DNA of 64,000 nt from Nocardia higoensis NBRC 100133 (GTDB lineage: Bacteria; Actinomycetota; Actinomycetes; Mycobacteriales; Mycobacteriaceae). Position 1 is the stretch's first letter. Each line of letters starts with the position of its first letter. Positions 58,914 to 64,000 of the stretch are shown here, one piece after another. The notes below the pieces were generated by a model. It was not told where the DNA came from and ran no database searches. It saw only the letters and a list, made by a program, of their open reading frames with translations. A program made the position numbers and the translations under genes. The stretch lies in assembly GCF_000308595.1 (NCBI RefSeq), contig NZ_BAGA01000047.1:1-64000 (forward strand). The letters run 5' to 3'.

Positions 58914-61900
58914 TTGACGATCAACGAAAGCACCGAGACCGGAGCCGGCGCGAGCGCGAAGGTGGGTAGGGCCGGACAGAGTGCGGCGGGGACGCGGTCG
59001 CCGTTGCTGGATCGTTTGCTGAACGGGACTCCTTACGCGCTGGCCTTCGGTGGGCAGGGCGCGCGGTGGCTCAGCGAACTCGAGGAGATCGCGCGGGACA
59101 GCGCGCTGGAGCCGGAGTTGACCGCGCTGGTCAACGAGGCGGCCGCGCTGCTGGAACCTGTTGCGCGCCAACTGCTTGTCGTTCGCCCCGGTGGGTTCGA
59201 CCCGGTGGCGTGGATGCTCGAGGACGAACTGGCCGATCCCGAAGCCGATGAGCCCTCCGCCGCGCCGTCCGAGGACGTGCTGCGTTCGGCTGTCGTGTCG
59301 ATGCCGGGTGTGTTGCTGACCCAGTTGGCGGCGCTGCGGGCGCTGCGGTTGCAGGGCCTGGATCCGGCCACGCACGCGCCGGTCGCGGTGGTCGGTCATT
59401 CCCAGGGTCTGCTGGCGGCTTCGGCGCTGCAGGGTGCGGGCGCGCGGGATGCGGAGCTGCTGGCGATCGCGCAGTTGATCGGAGCTTCGGCGGGACTGGT
59501 GGCTCGTCGTCGTGGGCTGATGCCGGTCGGGGAGAACTCGCCGATGGTGGCGGTTTCCAATGTCGATCCCGAGCAGTTGCGCGCGGTGGTCGCCGAGGTC
59601 GCCGAGGGCGTGGATCCCGCTGTGGCGGCGGTTGTTTCGATCATCAACGGGCGTCGGCGGGCAGTGCTGTCGGGCACCCCGGCGCAGATCGAGCGGGTGC
59701 GGCAGCGGTGCGCGCAGATCTCCGAGCAGCAGACCAAGGAACGGGAGAAGAAGGCGCGCGGCGGTGCGGTGTTCTCGCCGGTGTTCGAGGACCTGCTGGT
59801 CGATGTGGCGTTCCACCATCCGGCGCTGAGCGACACGGTGGATCTGGTGAGCGGCTGGGCCACGCAGTGTGGTCTGGATGCGGAGCTGGCGGGCCGGCTG
59901 GCGCAGCAGATCCTGGTCGATCCGATCGACTGGGTCGCCGAGGTGGACAGCGCGGTCGCCGCTGGTGCGCAGTGGATTCTGGATCTGGGTCCCGGTGATC
60001 TGCTGACCCGTCTGACCGCGGGCTCGCTCAAGGGCAGCGGCGTGGGCATCATCGCGGCGGCCACCCGGGCGGGGCAGCGTAGCCTGCTGACTCCCGGTGC
60101 GGCGCCGGAGCTGGCCAAGCCGTGGAGCGCCTACGCGCCGAAGCCGGTGCGTCTGCCCAACGGGCGCATCGTCGTCGAGACGGCGTTCACCAAGCTGACC
60201 GGTCGTTCGCCGATCCTGCTGGCGGGCATGACGCCGACCACCGTGGACGCGAAGATCGTCGCCGCCGCCGCGAACGCGGGTCACTGGGCCGAGCTGGCCG
60301 GTGGCGGTCAGGTGACCGAGCAGATCTTCGCCGACCGGGTGGCCGAGCTGAAGTCGCTGCTGCATCCGGGACGCTCGGTGCAGTTCAACTCGCTGTTCCT
60401 CGATCCCTACCTGTGGAAGCTGCAGCTGGGCGGAAAGCGGCTGGTGCAGAAGGCCCGTGCCGCGGGCGCGCCGTTCGACGGCGTCATTGTCACCGCCGGT
60501 ATCCCGGAGCTGGAAGAGGCCGTCGCGCTGATCCATGAGCTGACCGAAGCCGGGATCCACCACGTGGCGTTCAAGCCGGGCACGGTCGCCCAGATCCGCG
60601 CGGTGCTGCGCATCGCCGACGAGGTGCCGGACTACCCGGTCATCATGCACATCGAAGGCGGCAAGGCCGGCGGTCACCACTCCTGGGAAGACCTCGACGA
60701 CCTGCTGCTCGAGACCTACGCCGAACTGCGCAACCGCGACAACGTGGTGATCTGCGTCGGCGGCGGCATCGGCACGCCGGAGCGGGCGCGCGAGTACCTG
60801 ACCGGCCAGTGGTCGGCGCAACACGGCTACCCGGTGATGCCGCTGGACGGCGTGCTGGTCGGCACCGCGGCCATGGCGACCCTGGAGGCCACCACGGCTC
60901 CCGAGGTCAAGCAGCTGCTGGTCGACACCCCCGGCACCCCGGACTGGGTCGGTGCGGGCACCGCTTCGGGCGGCATGGCCTCGGGCCGCAGCCAGCTGGG
61001 CGCCGACATCCACGAGATCGACAATGCCGCCTCGCGCACCGGCCGCCTGCTCGACGAGGTCGCCGGTGACGCCGACGCCGTCGCCGAGCGCCGCGCGGAG
61101 ATCATCGAGGCGCTGAACGCCACGGCCAAGCCGTATTTCGGCGATGTGGCGACCATGACCTACCAGCAGTGGCTGCAGCGTTACGTGGAGCTGGCCGTCG
61201 GGCTGGACCGTCGCAAGGACTTCGACTGCGGCAGCGACATCGGCGACGCCATCGCCGATGCCACCGCGTCGGTCTGGCTGGACATCACCTGGCGGGACCG
61301 GTTCGCGGAGATGGTGCGCCGCACCGAATCCCGCCTGCACCCGGCCGACCGCGGTGAGATCCCCACCCTGTTCGCCGACGACGAGGCGTTCGAGAACCCG
61401 GTGCAGGCGCTGTGCGCGCTGGCCGAGCGTTACCCGGCCGTCGAGCAGACCCTGCTGCACCCGGCCGACGTGCCGTTCTTCATCTCGCTGTGCAAGACGC
61501 CGGGCAAGCCGGTCAACTTCGTGCCCGTCGTCGACGGCGACGTGCGGCGCTGGTGGCGTTCGGATTCGCTGTGGCAGGCGCATGATCCGCGCTACTCGGC
61601 CGATCAGGTGTGCATCATCCCCGGCACCGTCGCGGTCGCCGGTATCACCCGCGTGAACGAGCCGGTCGGCGAGCTGCTCGACCGCTTCGAGCAGGACACC
61701 GCCTACAGCCTGGTCCGTGACGGCGTGGTGCCCGCGCCGGTCGACGCCCGCCGGGTCGCCGGCGTGACCGGTGGCGTGATCGACGCCGTGATCGCCGCGC
61801 CCGACGTGCAGTGGGCCGGTCGCACCACCGTGAACCCGGTCCATCGCCTGGGTGATCTGGCCGAGTGGACCGTGGACGGCAAGGGCGCGGTGCACCCGCG

Positions 61901-64000
61901 CACCGGCGCCACCCTGGTCGAGACCACCGGCCCGGACGCGGAGAACTCCTACGTCGAACTGACCGTGCCGCTGCTGGGCCGCGATGCCGTGCGCATCCGC
62001 ATCACCGCGCCGGCCTCGATCTACAACGGCGGCGCGCCGGTCATCACCGAAGCCGACGCCGACGCCGCGATGGCCGCGCTACTGGCCGTGGCCGCCGGGC
62101 AGTCGCTGCCCGAGGTCAAGGGCGGTGTCGCGCACGTCAACCTGGCCTGGACCCCGGATCTGATCGCCGATCACGCCGGCGTCACCGGTTCGGGTCTGCC
62201 CGCCACGCTCAGCACCCTCGGCCGCACCGTGCCGGACGTGCTGGTCGGCGCCTGCTGGCCCGCCGTGTTCGCGGTGCTCGGCGCGACCCGCACCGGCGAC
62301 GCCCGCTCGGTCATCGAGGGCATGCTCGACCTCGTGCACCTCGACCACCAGATCGAGTTGCTGCGCGAACTGCCCGACCAGACCAGCATTCTCGTGGTCC
62401 GCGCCGAGTCCTCCTCGGTGGTCGACACCGACATGGGCCGGGTCGTCGAGGTCCGCGTGGCCGTCGGCGAGATGCGCGACCAGGGCCTGGACGTGGTGCC
62501 GCTGGCCGAGCTGACCGAACGTTTCGCCATCCGCGGCCGCAACGGCGCGGGCGAGCTGTCCGATCCGCCGCGCGCCGCGGGCACGGCCGCGAACGCCGCC
62601 GACACCCCGCGTCGCCGCCGTCGCGATGTCACCCTCGTCGCGCCGCGCGCCATGCACGCCTTCGCCGCGGTGTCCGGTGACCACAACCCCATCCACACCA
62701 GTGACAACGCCGCCAAGCTGGCCGGTCTGGGCGGCCCGATCGTGCACGGCATGTGGCTGTCGGCCGCCGCGCAGCACGCGGTCTCGGCCGTCGATCCGAC
62801 CGCCTCGGTGCCCGCCCGCACGGTGACCGCCTGGACCACCCGGTTCCTCGGCATGGTCCGTCCGGGTGCGGAGATCGACGTGCGCGTCGAGCGCGTCGCG
62901 GTGGACAACGGCAGCGAGATCGTCGAGGTGTCCTGCCGCACCGGCGGCGACCTGGTGATGACGGCCACCGGCCGGATCCAGGCCCCGAAGACCGTGTACG
63001 CCTTCCCCGGCCAGGGCATCCAGCGCAAGGGCATGGGCCTGGACGCGCGGACCCGCTCCAAGGCCGCCAAGGAGATCTGGGATCGCGCCGACAAGCACAC
63101 CAGGGAGGCGCTCGGCTTCTCCATCCTGGCCGTGGTGCGCGACAACCCGACCTACCTCAAGGCCCGCGGCGTCGAGCACCGGCACCCGGACGGCGTGCTG
63201 CACCTGACCCAGTTCACCCAGGTCGCGATGGCGACCCTCGGCGTCGCGCAGGTCGCGGAGCTGCGGGAGTCCGGCGCGTACGTCGAGGGCGCCATGCTGG
63301 CCGGTCACTCGGTCGGTGAGTACAACGCGCTGGCCGCCGTCGCCGGTGTGCTGCCGCTGGAAGCCGTGCTCGAGGTGGTGTTCCAGCGCGGCTCGGCGAT
63401 GCACGCGCTGGTGCCGCGAGATGCCCAGGGCCGCAGCAACTACCGCATGGCCGCCATCCGGCCCTCGCAGATCGGCCTGCCCGACGACGAGGTCGTCGGC
63501 TTCGTGAACGGCATCGCCGAGCAGACCGGTGAGTTCCTCGAGGTCGTGAACCTGAACCTGCGCGGATCGCAGTACGCGATCGCGGGCACGGTGGCCGGCC
63601 TGGAGGCGCTGGAGGCCGAGATCGACCGCCGCCGTGCGGAGTTCGGCGGCAAGCGGGCCTTCGTGCTGGTGCCCGGCATCGACGTGCCGTTCCACTCGAC
63701 GGTGCTGCGCAAGGGCGTGCCGGAGTTCCGCAGCAAGCTCGAGCAGTTGCTGCCGCAGGACCTGCGTCCCGAGGTGCTGCTCGGCCGCTACATCCCGAAC
63801 CTGGTGCCCAAGCCGTTCTCGCTGGAGCGCGAATTCGTCGCCGAGATCGCCGATCTGGTGCCCTCGGAGCCGCTGGCCGCGGTGCTGGCCGACTTCGACT
63901 CCTGGGCCGCGCGTCCGGTGGAGCTGTGCCGGGTGGTGCTGATCGAACTGCTGGCCTGGCAGTTCGCCAGCCCGGTGCGCTGGATCGAGACCCAGGACCT
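58914..64000 (+). CDS. fas: Type I fatty acid synthase, N-terminal 1695 residues (continues past window)
   Basis: Starts at TTG 58914 (MTINESTETG), equivalent to the MTI start of mycobacterial Fas; GAAGGAA lies 11 nt upstream. Domains in order: acetyltransferase with Ser163 (GHSQG), enoyl reductase (about 420-700, HIEGGKAGGHHSWEDL), a dehydratase region with the hot-dog motif Asp1256-His1257 (SGDHNPIHTSD), and the malonyl/palmitoyl transferase with Ser1466 (AGHSVGEYNAL). The ACP, ketoreductase and ketosynthase parts lie beyond 64000. The cytosolic multienzyme makes C16-C26 acyl-CoA for membrane lipids and mycolic acids. The frame is unbroken here. Confidence 0.97.
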   Translation, partial: MTINESTETGAGASAKVGRAGQSAAGTRSPLLDRLLNGTPYALAFGGQGARWLSELEEIARDSALEPELTALVNEAAALLEPVARQLLVVRPGGFDPVAWMLEDELADPEADEPSAAPSEDVLRSAVVSMPGVLLTQLAALRALRLQGLDPATHAPVAVVGHSQGLLAASALQGAGARDAELLAIAQLIGASAGLVARRRGLMPVGENSPMVAVSNVDPEQLRAVVAEVAEGVDPAVAAVVSIINGRRRAVLSGTPAQIERVRQRCAQISEQQTKEREKKARGGAVFSPVFEDLLVDVAFHHPALSDTVDLVSGWATQCGLDAELAGRLAQQILVDPIDWVAEVDSAVAAGAQWILDLGPGDLLTRLTAGSLKGSGVGIIAAATRAGQRSLLTPGAAPELAKPWSAYAPKPVRLPNGRIVVETAFTKLTGRSPILLAGMTPTTVDAKIVAAAANAGHWAELAGGGQVTEQIFADRVAELKSLLHPGRSVQFNSLFLDPYLWKLQLGGKRLVQKARAAGAPFDGVIVTAGIPELEEAVALIHELTEAGIHHVAFKPGTVAQIRAVLRIADEVPDYPVIMHIEGGKAGGHHSWEDLDDLLLETYAELRNRDNVVICVGGGIGTPERAREYLTGQWSAQHGYPVMPLDGVLVGTAAMATLEATTAPEVKQLLVDTPGTPDWVGAGTASGGMASGRSQLGADIHEIDNAASRTGRLLDEVAGDADAVAERRAEIIEALNATAKPYFGDVATMTYQQWLQRYVELAVGLDRRKDFDCGSDIGDAIADATASVWLDITWRDRFAEMVRRTESRLHPADRGEIPTLFADDEAFENPVQALCALAERYPAVEQTLLHPADVPFFISLCKTPGKPVNFVPVVDGDVRRWWRSDSLWQAHDPRYSADQVCIIPGTVAVAGITRVNEPVGELLDRFEQDTAYSLVRDGVVPAPVDARRVAGVTGGVIDAVIAAPDVQWAGRTTVNPVHRLGDLAEWTVDGKGAVHPRTGATLVETTGPDAENSYVELTVPLLGRDAVRIRITAPASIYNGGAPVITEADADAAMAALLAVAAGQSLPEVKGGVAHVNLAWTPDLIADHAGVTGSGLPATLSTLGRTVPDVLVGACWPAVFAVLGATRTGDARSVIEGMLDLVHLDHQIELLRELPDQTSILVVRAESSSVVDTDMGRVVEVRVAVGEMRDQGLDVVPLAELTERFAIRGRNGAGELSDPPRAAGTAANAADTPRRRRRDVTLVAPRAMHAFAAVSGDHNPIHTSDNAAKLAGLGGPIVHGMWLSAAAQHAVSAVDPTASVPARTVTAWTTRFLGMVRPGAEIDVRVERVAVDNGSEIVEVSCRTGGDLVMTATGRIQAPKTVYAFPGQGIQRKGMGLDARTRSKAAKEIWDRADKHTREALGFSILAVVRDNPTYLKARGVEHRHPDGVLHLTQFTQVAMATLGVAQVAELRESGAYVEGAMLAGHSVGEYNALAAVAGVLPLEAVLEVVFQRGSAMHALVPRDAQGRSNYRMAAIRPSQIGLPDDEVVGFVNGIAEQTGEFLEVVNLNLRGSQYAIAGTVAGLEALEAEIDRRRAEFGGKRAFVLVPGIDVPFHSTVLRKGVPEFRSKLEQLLPQDLRPEVLLGRYIPNLVPKPFSLEREFVAEIADLVPSEPLAAVLADFDSWAARPVELCRVVLIELLAWQFASPVRWIETQD

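Noticed and set aside
58827..61895. 1022-codon open frame opposite fas
   Set aside because: Antisense shadow of a GC-rich gene; His/Arg/Gln-rich composition and no domain, while fas on the other strand is unmistakable.
1..64000. CRISPR arrays, rRNA genes, insertion sequences, replication origin
   Set aside because: No regularly spaced repeats, no rRNA-like sequence, no transposase frame with inverted ends and no DnaA-box cluster were noticed.

Overview
The window reads as chromosomal DNA of a mycolic-acid actinomycete, most probably Nocardia. The evidence is the very high GC content with strong GC3, a type I fatty acid synthase opening at 58.9 kb, a PknK-type kinase, an EspR-like protein, and actinobacterial small families (DUF5709, DUF3618/DUF4235, DUF1990, DUF6328, DUF1772). 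The genus is an inference; the phylum is secure.

Layout. 0-6.7 kb: end of an MFS exporter, two membrane proteins, then a nitrogen module in which a TetR regulator lies between a type III glutamine synthetase (glnT) and an ammonium transporter (amt). Three copies of a 19-bp palindrome mark both promoters. 6.7-16.4 kb: secreted protein, pknK, a zinc alcohol dehydrogenase and a DUF5709 gene that share a divergent pair of SigF/SigB-like promoters, a PucR-type regulator, a truncated AMP-ligase and DUF6328. 16.6-28.3 kb: a catabolic island for a phenylpropionate-like aromatic acid. Hydroxylase, extradiol dioxygenase and C-C hydrolase (mhpA, B, C) follow an ABC importer and end in an IclR regulator. 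Divergently transcribed are hydratase mhpD, an HpaI-type aldolase and a succinate-semialdehyde-type dehydrogenase. 28.4-33.7 kb: an SRPBCC/ArsR pair, a DUF3618-DUF4235 operon behind a SigF-like promoter, and ethanolamine permease-eutB-eutC. 33.9-37.6 kb: a three-domain rhodanese and a PAS-AraC regulator, divergent from cyanase and an FNT channel. 37.7-46.9 kb: esterase, lipase and small proteins, ending in a TetR/DUF1772 pair with matching operators.

47-58.5 kb looks like accessory DNA. It holds an ImmA-type metalloprotease, an MAB_1171c-like membrane protein and a cytochrome P450 in one overlapping operon, convergent with an XRE plus EspR-like regulator pair. Next come a phosphotransferase-like protein, a MocA-type oxidoreductase broken by one stop codon, an EF-G-domain-IV-only protein, a DUF2637/2H-phosphoesterase fusion and a frameshifted tyrosine integrase. 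These stop at the 3' end of a tRNA-Leu(TAG), the classic signature of a decaying integrated element. After the tRNA the core gene fas begins and runs off the window.

The most interesting candidate for an undescribed system is the protease-membrane protein-P450 cassette with its two DNA-binding partners (47.1-51.4 kb). The hybrid aromatic pathway with an ABC importer and the DUF2637-2H fusion follow.
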